The position numbers and the translations under genes are program-made. The notes beneath the pieces are model-generated. The model searched no databases and was not told the DNA's origin. It saw nothing but the letters and a program-made list of their open reading frames with translations. Shown here one piece after another: positions 9,816 to 22,196 of a stretch of DNA of 64,000 nucleotides (within the stretch, counting starts at the first letter, position 1; each line of letters starts with the position of its first letter). This DNA is from Latrodectus hesperus (Eukaryota > Arthropoda > Arachnida > Araneae > Theridiidae), in NCBI GenBank assembly GCA_037975125.1, contig CM075852.1, positions 13,130,813 through 13,194,812 on the forward strand, written 5' to 3'.

Positions 9816-12800
9816 TGATGGTCTTCCCCCAAAAGAAACCCTAAAAAGGCTCCCATTCTCCAATAACGATTAACCTTGACGCATCGTAAATTATTTAATC
9901 TTAATCAACTATGATAATCAACTTCATTCAACTAAAGTCCATTTTTTATTAGCCTCTTTTAGATTGGCACGTTAAATTTGTCAGACTTTTGTAAGTGAAA
10001 TTAGAAGTTCTGCGCATAATCACCCGAGTTTAACATACAGGAGTCGTTGTAATCGATTTTACAGAGTTCATCAAGGAGTTCATATATCCTTTAGCATTTT
10101 TCCCCAGAAATTTCATTATATTTCCATGAAGAATGGGGTACAGTATTCCTCTAGACACCATTCAGCACTTGTATGAATCGATTAACATGTGAATCCAAGC
10201 TATATTACATGCCAGAGACGGTACAACATCATGCCAATGAAGGATTCTTTTATTTTGATAATCACTCATACAGAGAATGAAATTTAAGACCAAATAGAGA
10301 TGATGCAGCAACAGGTAGTGGTTCAAAATTAAGAAGTAGTGTCCCCGAATGTATCTTAAAATATATTTCTTACCGTTAGCAATGATAAACCACAATTCTG
10401 TACCAATAAATGTATGAGTACTATTACATTGAATCTAATAGTGTGTTAATACATAATTAGCTATAACTTTTGGTAATTATTTTGTTTACTCATTCATGGA
10501 ACACAATGTTTTCACATAGTGATCATTTTAGTAACTGATGCTCTATCATGAGAAATGATAATATGGAAACAATAATACCTTTATGATCCTGTTATGAATG
10601 TTGTCATTTAAATATAAAATATTCTTTTTCATTAAGAAAATAACATCAATAATATATGTTTTGTCATGAAAGTTTTTCAAAACTTTTATTAAATAAAGAA
10701 TTAATGTATTTACAATTGCTGAAACACAAACTGTTTAGAATTTTTATTTAACGAAATGTTGGTGTAAGATTTATTAGTAAATTTTATTTAAAAACACATA
10801 TTTATGCTGTATTATTAACAATAATGCATTTTTGTGACGATTCACTATTTGCTTCAATTATTATTTTATTAAAATTAAAATTTGGACAAAACGAATATTC
10901 ATATAGCTAGTCATAATAAAAGTATTTAAAAATATCTCTCCTCACAGCAAGTATGTTCACTAAGTAGTTATAGGTAAAAAAGAATAAAAACGAGGAACAT
11001 GATTTTCTTCTCCTAGATTTTCATTATCACATATTCAAAAATAAACTTAAGCAGCCTTTTTAACACCTTCTTCTCATTTAATTAAGCCATTTCATTGCAA
11101 GTCGCGTAAAGCAATTGGCAAAAGAATTTAAAAAGTGAGGTCGTGTTCTTGATTTTTTAATCCTGTTTTTATATCTGTGGTCAGTGACTTAAATATAACT
11201 GCTAAAAATGCTTTTAAACTTCTATTATTTTTTAAAATTATTTATAAATATTGGTTTTTTTTATTTTTATTAAAATAATAAATTGAGTATTTATAAAAGA
11301 AGAGAATTGTGTACTTGCAAGAAAATAATTTATATTTATTATCAGAGTGAGAGAGAAAGTATCTGATGTTTAACTGTCAATATTAAAATCAACAAAAGCG
11401 ATTTTTTCTGTTCAGAAAGATAGAAAATGAAATTCATATTTGCGAAATAAATTATGCAAAGGAAACAAAAATATTATCTTTTGAAATAGAAAAAAGGAGT
11501 AATCCTAATCTAAAATAACATATAATTAATTTGCCAAAAATATTTATATGAGATATCATTTTATTAACTTATTAATACAAATTATACGACTCTAAATTTA
11601 GGTTATTCTACTTTCAAACCTTCGGTTAAACTATTTTCTATATATCATTCGCTTTGAAAAGAGGTTGTCAAAAATCAATAATCGTCGTTATTAAATATTA
11701 CTGCCCACAAGAATTATGCTAATATATATATTTTTAGAAATCTAGTATTCTCAAAAAATATGTTTGGAAAAAATAATCAGAATAATAAAAATATTTCTTT
11801 AAGAAGACAGGTAAAATGTATTAAAAATATGTTAAACAGATTTTTAAAATTATAATTATTACTAATGATAATTAATCAAGAGCAAATATAAGCTTAAAAG
11901 AAAGCCACCACTTTTTACTGAAATCTTAAAATGGGTATTAAATATGCATTAAACGATAAGAACCTTTTACTGAAATTACTTAATAAAAATTTTACTTACA
12001 AAATAATCTTATAAACCTTTAAATTAAATTAGAAATAGATTAATACAAAAAATTACCACTGGTAAAAAGGAAAAGTTTAAAGAGAGAGAGAGAGATAATT
12101 ATTTAAAATACTCTAAAACATTTGCTAAATTTTGAAAATGATAATAATATTAATGGGTTTTTTTTAACTTATAATAACTTTTGATTTTTTTAAATTAACT
12201 ATATTATTTTTAATACAATTACAGTATTTCCCTAAATTTAAAATATAAGGAATAACTTAATTTTGAATATAATATTCCCAAAATTTTATGTACTATTTTT
12301 ATTTGGTAATTGAATATTTTCTTTTAATAAAATTTGCTTTATAAAATAAATATATATGTAACTAATATCCCATGTAATTTATTACTTAAAGGTAATAAAT
12401 AAAGCATGGCATTTCTAATTTAAAGTAATTTTCACACAAGTGTTCGCACGATAAACAAAGTTAAAATCTTTGTTTATCGTGAGAGCGTCTTTGTTTAGTG
12501 AAATTCGTAGATTATAGAAATTCATAATAATAATCCAGGAAGGAATAATAAAACAAACTGTAAAATTTTTAACATTGTGCTCATAAATGAAGAAACTGAA
12601 TATTTTTTTCTGAATTAAATAAAGAATGTTTTCTTATCATTTTAATAAAATTCATTTTTTGAACAATTGTTAATTAAAAATATGTATAAAAATATAATTA
12701 TATTCTTATATTAAATTATCCCTATATTTGGGTTATTTGAATGTTTTGCAATGGATATCGATGCATTAATTTATACAAATAACAATGTGTTTTGAATACA

Positions 12801-13558
12801 TTTCAGATAAAATATATTTTGTTTATTAAACGCCGTAATCATTCTGTATGAATCAAAAATTTTGTTTTAGAGAATTGAATTGTCTAAATACATTTTCATT
12901 TGAAGTTTGTTCTTATAAAACTTCCAAGAATTCGTGACACGTGTAAAATTATTTGCTTCGAAATTTTTTTCAAATGTACATTTTGTAATAGGAAAACAAA
13001 AAATTAGCATTAAAGCACTATTCAACTTATTATATTCATACCAAAACTCATAATCTACTGTCATTAAATTGTTTTTTTTCTTATGTATGATGATGCTATA
13101 TCGGAATATAAATATGCTTCTTTTCCTTTGCTAAAAGTAGTTTTTGTTAATTATTTACAGGGCTCAAAATCATCTTTAGACGACAAAAATGACTAGTTTT
13201 CGAAAAAGTGCGTAATTCAAAATAATATATAAATTGATATAAGGTATATATAAGTTGGAGAAAAGAGTAGATATTTCACATCATTTAAGGATTCCTAGGG
13301 AAAAACACTTAAATTGGACGAAATATATATTTCTTAAGATTTGAATAAGTGTCATTTGAATGAAATTGAAAGCACAATTTCTTATGTTAATGTCCAACTA
13401 GAAAAGAATATATCATGAAAAAAACCAATATTTCCGTAAGGATTAACTAGCCTACAAACTGAAAGCAATTATATTTAGAAGTAAAACTTTTTCTTGAGAT
13501 TAAAGTAATCACTTTTAAATTTATTCTACACATTTTTTGATATCGTGTAATTATTATT
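9816..13558. other. Mostly AT-rich stretch with an unclassified patch
   Basis: From 9816 to about 10400 the sequence is moderately GC-richer and includes a 77-codon minus-strand frame (10162-10395) with no recognisable domain; it may be a decayed repeat. The remainder is AT-rich, with a GA run at about 12079-12095 and the hairpin listed separately. No gene is supported. Confidence 0.4.
12447..12481. repeat. Perfect 14-bp inverted repeat (hairpin)
   Basis: CACGATAAACAAAG and its exact reverse complement are separated by the seven bases TTAAAAT. A third related word, CTTTGTTTAGTG, follows at about 12488-12500. The stem is too short for a typical microRNA precursor and the flanks do not extend the pairing. 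It could be the core of a small palindromic element. Confidence 0.6.
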
Positions 13559-13815
13559 GCACCAGCATAACTTCCTGTAACTTTCCCACAGTTAGTGGAA
13601 GTAGTCGAGTGGGAGTTTTCGTAATTAACAATTGACCTGCCGTCCCTAAAGGTATCATTTCACATGGAGGACATTGCGACCAAGACCTATTTAAGGTACT
13701 CCAACCAATTTTAGTGAACACGATGGATCTTCGCTTAAGCCGTGATCCGATTTGACTATTCGTCCGATGATCAGAAAGACGCTCTAACCAACCAGGTCAT
13801 AGAGGCCAGCGGAAT
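13559..13815 (-). repeat. SINE-C copy, minus strand
   Basis: On the minus strand it begins with a tRNA-like head containing TGGTTGGTTAGAGCG, close to the polymerase III A-box consensus; the B box is degenerate. The body shares long words with the copy at 9525-9815, and it ends in GCTGGTGCAAT followed by an AT-rich tail. The exact ends and a target duplication are not clear. Confidence 0.65.
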
Positions 13816-13865
13816 GACTGAAATCCATTGTAAGGTATTTTAGCAATCACAGTATAAATTTTCAT

Positions 13866-14260
13866 CTATAGCGAGAGGACTTTTCATCTAGAGTGGGCCG
13901 TATTCATGGGCCACTATGGAAGAAACCCGGTAAATTCCCAAGTACTCATCCATATCGGGTATTCCAGTATTCAGAGATACATGCAATAGCGGTATAGGTG
14001 ATCCCTGGATTCTACCTTTAGGTTAATAGGTTCGAGACACTCGCCCATCACCAAGTGTTTCGTAAATTAAAACTACAGTCAGGTGACGAGGTCACATCTG
14101 ATATGGCACCCTCTTTTCAACATCCACGCCCCACTAGCGGAAGGACTTTGGAGTCACATATTAACGTGGACCCACAGAGCTCCAACAACCGAGTGAGGAA
14201 GTGTGCGTGGTCACCCTCTCAATCACTGCCCACGGCAAATGATGTTTCATTTTGAAACAT
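13866..14260. other. GC-richer island, probable unclassified repeat remnant
   Basis: This island next to SINE-C is much less AT-rich than the background. It includes a B-box-like word GGTTCGAGACACTC at about 14029 and a 66-codon frame at 14055-14255 of low protein likelihood. It may be the remains of a separate retroelement into or next to which SINE-C inserted. I recognise no family. Confidence 0.25.
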
Positions 14261-16672
14261 GCATGCAGAAGCAAAAAAGCAAATCTATCACCCACAATGG
14301 TTTGAATCAAATTCAGAATTTCATGCTCCGAAGAGTGCTGTTGTAATACTTGACTATTTTGAGTCTATATAGTTCTGCATGTTTGGTAGTGGAAATTTAC
14401 CTATCATAAGGTTCCACGTAAAATACGGTTTTTTATCCGTAAGTTTTAACAATAATAATACACAAGTAGTTTATTAGTGTTTTAGTTTTTATATATATAC
14501 CATACCAACCTCAAAAGTAAAATGCATTACAGAAATTAATCAAGAAGAAATACTGAGTGACTGAAAAGCTGTTTAAGATAAATATTTGATTCACTTAAGC
14601 AACGAATTAAATTAAATCTAATAAGATAAGTAATACCATGTTATATTAAGTAAACAGTGTATAGAAATGGCTGCTGAATCGTTGGTTATATTAGAATAAA
14701 TCCTAAATTTCCACTCTCATACCGATTATATTAAGGTAAAACATGTCGACTTTATATTTAAAAATGTTTTCTATGAATTTAGTAAAAGTCGAGTGTATAT
14801 TATATATGTATATAAACTGAGTTCTGGAATTGAATTGTTGAAAGCTGTATTACTGAATTTTCTAGTTTTTATTCGCGTGGAAAATTAACTATTCATAACT
14901 GAAATGATTATGGGCACTTGTGTTTAAAAGAATTTAAGCCACAAATATTCTATAATAAAGCATTAAACTGATGGATTTATGAAGAATTCAATTACTTTAC
15001 AATTATATTGAGAAAGAACGGAAACATTTAAAATGCAGAGAAGATTTTAATTCTTCATTGTGTGTACAACTATGCATATATGTCAACAATTTTATTTTCT
15101 TACAAATTTTACCTCTAACAAATATCAACAAATGAATGAATTTAATTGGAATAAAGGAATGATACCACAAGAACTGCAAACAACTCTTTGACTAGCGAGT
15201 GTTAGATAGCAGGTGAAAGGATGATTAAATATATATTTTATAAACATTTTAAGCATATTATCTGACTTGATCATGATCCCAAAGTACTCAGCTCTTTGGT
15301 GGCTTAAGTTTGTTGGAAATAAGAATCTGGAAATGTAATGCAATTTCAGCTGCTCTAATAAACCAAGAAACTGATTGTATATTTAGGTATTATTGTTAAG
15401 AAGTTCTGAGTGAAAATAGCTTTAAGTTCCTCTGGATTATGTTATAAAATATTCAATATTTCTCATATCTATGTGAAAAAGGAAATCATACTAAAATAAG
15501 AACAAAAACTGCAAAAATAATTTCCTAAATTTGCTAGCTCAATTAATTCTGCACTTGGTATGATTTTTTTTTATAATTAACTATTACTGATATTTTTTGA
15601 TCAAAATAGATGATGATTTTTAAGGAAAAGCAGGAAAACTGTGGACAAATTTAATTAATCTTTTAAGAACAATTTTTTAAATTTTTATTTTAAATGTTTC
15701 CTAGCTTATGATTAATGTCCGTCAAATTGGTGATTTTTAATTCCTTTCAAGTCTTTTTTAAATCCTTTTTAAATTTCATAATATATTATACACTTTTTAA
15801 AATATTTTTACTCAGATTAGTTATCTGTCTAGGGTAGTTCACTCTTTTCTTCTTGATGTTCCAAAAGGAATATGAGCAGAGCATTTACTTGTAATGCATA
15901 TAATGTAATTTTCATAAATATTGATAAATATTTGCCATATATTGTATGAAATTTTATGGGGAGTATATTTTATTTTTTAAGAAAAATATTATGTTTAGAG
16001 ATATGCCTAATAATGCAGATTAAACACCATAAAATACTTCCATAATGAAAAAAATTAAAGTATTTATAGTTTTGCTCATATTTTATAATAGAATTTTTCT
16101 CGATATTTATTTTCATAAATTAAAGAAATTTAATGAATTTTGACTCAACATTAGTTATTGAAAAACAAATTCTGTAAATTTTTTTCTCGCGTGAATATTT
16201 TTATTAATATCCCAAAAACCTACGCCATTTATGTAGCAAATATGAGTTATAAATAAATTATTTTGATAATAGTATTGTAAAAACCGGTTTTTTAATATTA
16301 TATTTCTAAATGCTAAACTTTTACTTCTGTTTTACAAAAACCATGCATTAATTATGTTTTTAATTGTTCAACACTTATGGGAAAGTGTAAATTTTTAAAT
16401 ATTTCATTAAATATAATAAAATTGCCGACAGTATATTTTTATTTAAATTCATATTTTTATTTTTTAAATTTGGTTAATTAAACCAATACACCTTATAGAA
16501 AATTAAGTAAATAAGTATGCCGATACTTTTCTACTAGAGACCAAGATAAATTACATAAATTATTATTTTCAATAAAAGATATTTAGCTCTGGCACAAACG
16601 CTGTGTGCCCAAAGTTAATTATTCGCTAAATATTTTTTGTGTGTTCTCAAATTGTATATAAAAGAAGATTTA
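14261..16672. other. AT-rich non-coding stretch
   Basis: AT-rich sequence with short TA runs near 14495 and 14805. A 72-codon minus-strand frame at 15125-15343 has no recognisable domain. Nothing else is supported. Confidence 0.45.
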
Positions 16673-17729
16673 TCTAATATATAAAATTCTCGTGTCACAG
16701 TTTTCGTTGCCATACTCCTCCGAAACGGCTTGACCGATTTTGATGAAATTTTTGTGCTTATCCGGTATCTATGAGAATCGGCCAACATCTATTTTTCATC
16801 CCCCTAAATGTTAGGGGTAGTACAACCCTAAATTTTTTTTTTTTTTTTTGGTTAGTTCTGTAAGTTCCTAATAGATGGCGGTTTAGCATCTAAGTTGCAC
16901 AGGTATTCGGCAGATGGCGACGTGTTTATTTTTCTAGATTATACCATCTTCGAGAAAATTATCGTGCGCGCGCAAGCGCGTGGTTAAATATAGAATTTAC
17001 ATATATTTTCATGATGTATAATGATACTATAACAATTTTTCGTGAATCATTTTCATAATTATACTTTGTATTGTGTTATTATTGTGCAGTATTCAGTTTG
17101 AATATTTTTAATATTATAAATAGTAAAATAAAATTTTATTTATTACTGTTTTTCTCTACTAATTTTCATACCACCTCGAAAATATGTAAGTATTTCTTGA
17201 TAGCCTTTTATTATTTTTTATTTTTATTTTATAATTTGATAATTATTAATTTATTCAGTAGAACATTTTGATCTAATTTATTTATTCAAATGATAAATTC
17301 TTTTAATTTTTTTATTTCAGTATAATGCCGCGGAAAAATTTTTTAGTTTTAATATAATTTAAAATTAAAATAATAATAGTTCGATGTCAATGTTATCTAC
17401 CTCATTTATAACAATTTATTTTTAGATGTCTTTAATTTATATAGTATATTTTATAAGTAAGTCACTGATTACAAACTATAATTTAATATAAGATGAATAA
17501 AATGTAAATTCAGAAAGTATATGTTGATTTGTGCTTAATTTCAAAATTTCGATACTTTACCTATTACTATTAAATTTTGGTGAAACGTTTTATTTTTAAT
17601 CTCCTATGAATGAACCTATTCTAAATTTTTTTAGAAAATATTAATTTGATTGAACCCAAGAATTAGTAAAAAATTGATTCAATGTATTTTAAAAACTCAG
17701 CCACTGCAACGCGTGGCTGGGTCAGCTTG
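16673..17729 (+). mobile_element. Non-autonomous Helitron
   Basis: The left end starts TCTAATATATAAAATTCTCG and continues into the 'CTCCGAAACGGCTTGACCG' and 'TTTTGATGAAATTTTT' words that I associate with arthropod Helitron 5' ends. The right end has a 7-bp stem (CAGCCAC, 17698-17704; GTGGCTG, 17713-17719) with an 8-base loop, then 10 bases to the terminus CTTG at 17729. Helitrons insert between A and T without target duplication; here A is at 16672 and T at 17730. The interior of about 1 kb is AT-rich, with a T run near 16838-16850 and a GCGCGCGC word near 16966, and no Rep or helicase frame. It therefore depends on a complete relative. The terminus CTTG departs from the usual CTRR. Confidence 0.85.
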
Positions 17730-19776
17730 TTTTAGTATAAAAATAGATAATTCACTTTCATGGATAATCTCTATAAGCGGATATAATACAAAAGCTTTAT
17801 ACATTTTATTCAAGTAATGTATCTGTAACATTGGAAAAAAGCAAACCTGAAAACAATTGATAATTTTTTCTTCAGGTTATTTTACTGACATTCTTCAAAT
17901 TAAATGGGTCAGATTTCTGACGTTTAAGAACATCTCACATAATTGTTTTGGTTCTTCTTTCAATGAAGATATAGTTCCCATCATTTCATTTAATGGTCTT
18001 TTTCTCGACCTATTGGAACTTCCTTATCAATGATGTAAATACATGGTTAGACGATGACAGATTTCTTTTTTAAAGCTTTCATGGTTTAAAATGAATTGCC
18101 CTGAACAGAAGCTCTTTGACTTGAAGTTAATAAAAAAGTTTCTTTCAAAATGTTGACTCTTTGGCAGCTAAAAAGTGAATTTGCGGAAGTCTTCTTTAGA
18201 TGAAGATATAAATTGATATTTTTAAAGAATATTATTTTTAATGTATATCATTTTATTCATTTATTATATTGTATATGAGCAAGAAAAAAAACTCCATAGG
18301 GAAAAAGGTATAGCTTTACCTTCTATAGCTCTACCCTCGCAAAATGACTATCACAGATCATAAAACCCACTTTTGAGGGATTTTTTTCAACACAGCATAT
18401 TTTTTTAGGTTAATATCTTCTTAAGAGTATTGATTATTTAGAAAACATATATCACACCGTTCAAGAAATTGTTGAATGGAGTTAAACGATCAAACTATTG
18501 TGAAAGAGTTAAAATTGAATCGATTTGGTCATAAATAGAGATTAAAATTTTCACGATCGATTGTTTCATTCGAATTATTCGATTCATATGTATTTATTGA
18601 AACAATTCAGTTAGAACAGATCAAAACGGATAAAAACTAGATGCGAGTAATTTTTGAATTGCATCGTTCCTTTCGATCTTATTTTTTAATAACTTCCCAT
18701 GGGAAATATCATGTAAAATTGAGTTTTCATGCAAGTTTCTTTCCTTAGAATTATATAAAATATATATTTATAGATAAATTGTATAGAGAATTATTATGTT
18801 GTTATATTTGATTTTAAAGTGAAAAAAAATCATATTTTCGCTTATTATGATAAATTTAATAGAAATCAACTGATATATATTTTATTGAATATGTTGTGAT
18901 TTCGATTGTAAATTTAAAAATGCATTACTTCTAAGTGATTAAGTGATTTTTAATAATGTATGTAATGATGGATGATAAAAAAAAGTTTAAAAAAATGAAT
19001 TGAAAAGTAATCTTTAACTATGATTTACCATGAGTATAGTAAGCCTTAAGTATAGTGACAAAGATAAACTTTAAGTTCTTTCCATCAAAGAATTAAATTT
19101 TTCATGTTCTTTAAAGTTCTTCTTGGGGACGAATAAACAAGATACGAGGTTAATATGATTATGTTACATCTATTATTTTTGTAAGTATTTGTTAGGATAT
19201 AAATTTATAAAATGTAATTTAATCAGTATTTTAATTTAATCAGTCAAAAATATCAATTTTAAGCATATTAATTCAAATACTGAATACATATTAAATTTAA
19301 TAATATTATATTAAGGTTGAAATATATGCGCAATGAAAAGAAGTTCGGTAATCAATATTGCTTAAAAATAAGAATAAAGAGATTATATTTTTTAATAATT
19401 CCAGTCTTATCACTTAAAATACCATATTTTTTTAAAAATTTTCTTTATATTCTTTCGTTAGTTATATCTTAATTTGTTAGAAAATTTAAGATTATGATAT
19501 TTTTAGCATTTCTAATCTATAATGGCCTTTAAAAAAATGAAAATTCCAAGTTTTGGGATAAAATAATTTATTAAATTAACTATGGCTTTGCCAGTTTTTA
19601 ATATTATGAATTAGTTTTAAATTTAAATTTGGTCTTAACTGCAGTTTGAACCCTTATACTCACCATTTGTCTGTTAAAGTGGTAAACTGAATAGTTTAGG
19701 CGCCACTTTTCAATTAAACCGAAAGACTTAGTTGAGTTTCTGAATTCCTTCTACGTGTACACTACTAAGTAGACAT
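17730..19776. other. AT-rich stretch with one weak exon-like frame
   Basis: Mostly AT-rich non-coding sequence. At 17871-17875 a TTTTTTCTTCAG acceptor-like run is followed by a frame open for 51 codons (17878 to the TGA at 18031-18033; peptide begins YFTDILQIKW). It lacks a recognisable domain and could be chance. Nothing else is supported. Confidence 0.3.
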
Positions 19777-20303
19777 TTGATAGACAGTAGGTTGTTTCCA
19801 TCTATCTCAACGAGGAATTCCGTAGGCCTCCAAAGTGTCATCCCAACAGAAAGCATGCAAAACCCACATATACAATATCAACAATTTGTTCAACAATGGC
19901 TGGATTTAAATCTCATCTACACATTGAAGTTTCCTATCTCTGCCTGGCTTCAAACAGTTGGATTAGAAATCCAAAAGGTTTTACATTGTGCTACAAAGAC
20001 TATGTATAGATCATTTGGCAAATGACTATTGGCAGCCTATTATCTAAAAAGTTCTACCATACCCTCTGGATTTTTAGATGCTTTTTCGTAGTTGGCGGGC
20101 GTATACATGTGTTGCAATTAAGGGAAACAGGGAAGTTGCCAAGCCCCACCCATACAGTCACGTATGAAAATGGTGAAGTGCAACATCCACCTTCAACAGT
20201 AACAACATCCCATTTTCAGCAGTGCCCGAGATCAAAGCTAGTGCTTTATCAATCCGAACCTATTATTATCCAATCTAATAGTCATGTTACTAGGTTAAAG
20301 TGA
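19777..20303. other. GC-richer island with two adjoining short frames, unclassified
   Basis: Two plus-strand frames, 19777-20025 (82 codons) and 20022-20303 (93 codons), overlap by four bases inside a less AT-rich island; the overlap is most likely coincidence in a eukaryote. Neither peptide shows a family I recognise. Proline- and serine-rich parts of the second hint at a decayed coding repeat. I see no terminal repeats. Confidence 0.2.
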
Positions 20304-22194
20304 GCCATACGTAAAAAAACATTTGCATGTAATCAGTTTTCCTATTAACACACATCTGATCATATTCTGACGAACAGCACAATTCTTTTTACTGGCTAGA
20401 GAACTAAATATTTCTTCGTTAAATCGAATTTGCTAATCAAGCTTGGTGGATTAGATTTCAGTATATCTACTAATGCTAATCGTTACTAGTTTTCACTAGT
20501 ACTTCATTTCTTTTGCAACATATGAACAGTACATTCAGTCAATGATTCGTAAATTTTAGATTATTGATGTTTCGGTAACTACGGAACATGCGATTTCCCT
20601 ATTGTATGTATTTACTACATTTTTAGTTCACTCTCTGAAGTCTTGCAATCAAATGTATGCACAATTATATCAAGAAACCAATCTGATTAAAGAAAAAGGG
20701 AGAAAAAAAACTGTTGCATTGCTGCTTCAACTAAATTTTTACCTTTCTTAACTAACCATATAGATTTGTATTCAAATCGTTCAATTGGAATGTAATTCTA
20801 TAATAAAAATATTTACATTTAGAAAGGAAAAGAAATCTACAGTCAAAATTAAAAATAAAAAAAATCTTTATAAATTATGGAAATTCTACACTTTAGTTAG
20901 AGTAACACTCAGACTCAAAACATTGTACGAAAAGGGTTTTATTTCTTTTTCATATATTAAATTGAGGAGAAGTAAAAATCTCATAAATTATAAGTTCCAT
21001 TACGAATAGAATATACAATCAAGAAACAATCAAAAATTATTTTCTATTTAAAAGTTACAAAAGTTACTATCATCAAAACTTTAATGTCAAAAATTATTGA
21101 AGACGTTTAAAAAATATCCTTATAAAATATACTCCAATGTTAACTTAAATATGATATTTTCTATCATTTAATAAAATATCCTATAGTTTTGAGTATTTTA
21201 ATTACATTTACGTAAAGCATATGACTCCGTCACAATGACAAAAATTTTATAATAAATAAATTGTGTTTTTTTTTAATGTGAAATATATAACTATGTTAGA
21301 AACTTTAGCCACATTGTCTTTTCATTTCAGTCTTACCAAACATCCAAAAGTGTCCATTAGTATTTAGTCTATTTTCCCATTTTTATTGTAAAGTATAGTG
21401 TATTATACTATAATATACTATATTATTTCATTTTAAAAACGGAAAATTTTTGTTCTTCAATTCAAAAGCAAGTTTGACTTTTTTATTGCTCAAAGTACTA
21501 AAGATTTATATTCTGGGACGTTATATGAAAAATCAAGATTTATAAATGCTACTTACAATCTTGCAGTTCACTCAAATTTCATGATTTATATTAATTACGC
21601 TCTTCATTGTGTCTCATTTCGAGAATTGTTCTCGGTAGTGTTGTTTCTGAGAGTTGCTCTTTAGGTCAGCTAGATCCAAATTTCAATCAAAATTACAGCA
21701 AATCTATTAAGTCCACTTACAAACATAGCAATTTATCTCACAAATTAACTCTATTAATCTTTTAACAGCTGAGGTAGGTTTTATATAGAAAAAATTAATG
21801 AGCATACATTACTTTATACTACAATAAAATATTTTATAAATATAATTCAATAAATCTCAACAATCAAATAGTTTATTTTTCCTTCAAGAGGAACACCAAG
21901 AAATGCCACCCCGACTCTACAATGAAATTTAGAAGGCTGTGACTAATTTGATTGGGATCAAAAATTACAAGTACATTCCAACTACAAATACTTATGCTTT
22001 AGATAGAAATCAAGAGCTATTGAGCCCTTACACCTAAAGAGCTACCTGTCATCTTTGTGCAAGAGTATTGCTATGCTCTACATCAGTGTTTCTCAACGCC
22101 TACGTCCAACAATGCCGAAATTCGATTCTTAAGGGAGGACTCATTTAGGGCATAGTGTATTTATTAGTAGTATACAAAATCGTATTTTTATGTA
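20304..22194. other. AT-rich stretch, weak splice-like and hAT-like signals
   Basis: AT-rich sequence. TTGTCTTTTCATTTCAG at about 21314-21330 is a strong acceptor-like signal without a convincing exon after it. The word CAGTGTTTCTCAAC at about 22085 resembles the end of some hAT transposons, but no partner end was found. No gene is supported. Confidence 0.35.
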
Positions 22195-22196
22195 TA

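Noticed and set aside
19777..20303. Two-gene operon-like pair with an ATGA overlap
   Set aside because: The DNA is eukaryotic and no family is recognisable; a four-base overlap of chance frames needs no explanation.
22085..22196. hAT transposon end (CAGTGTTTCTCAAC)
   Set aside because: No matching inverted end or 8-bp duplication was found, so a single 14-base word is not enough.
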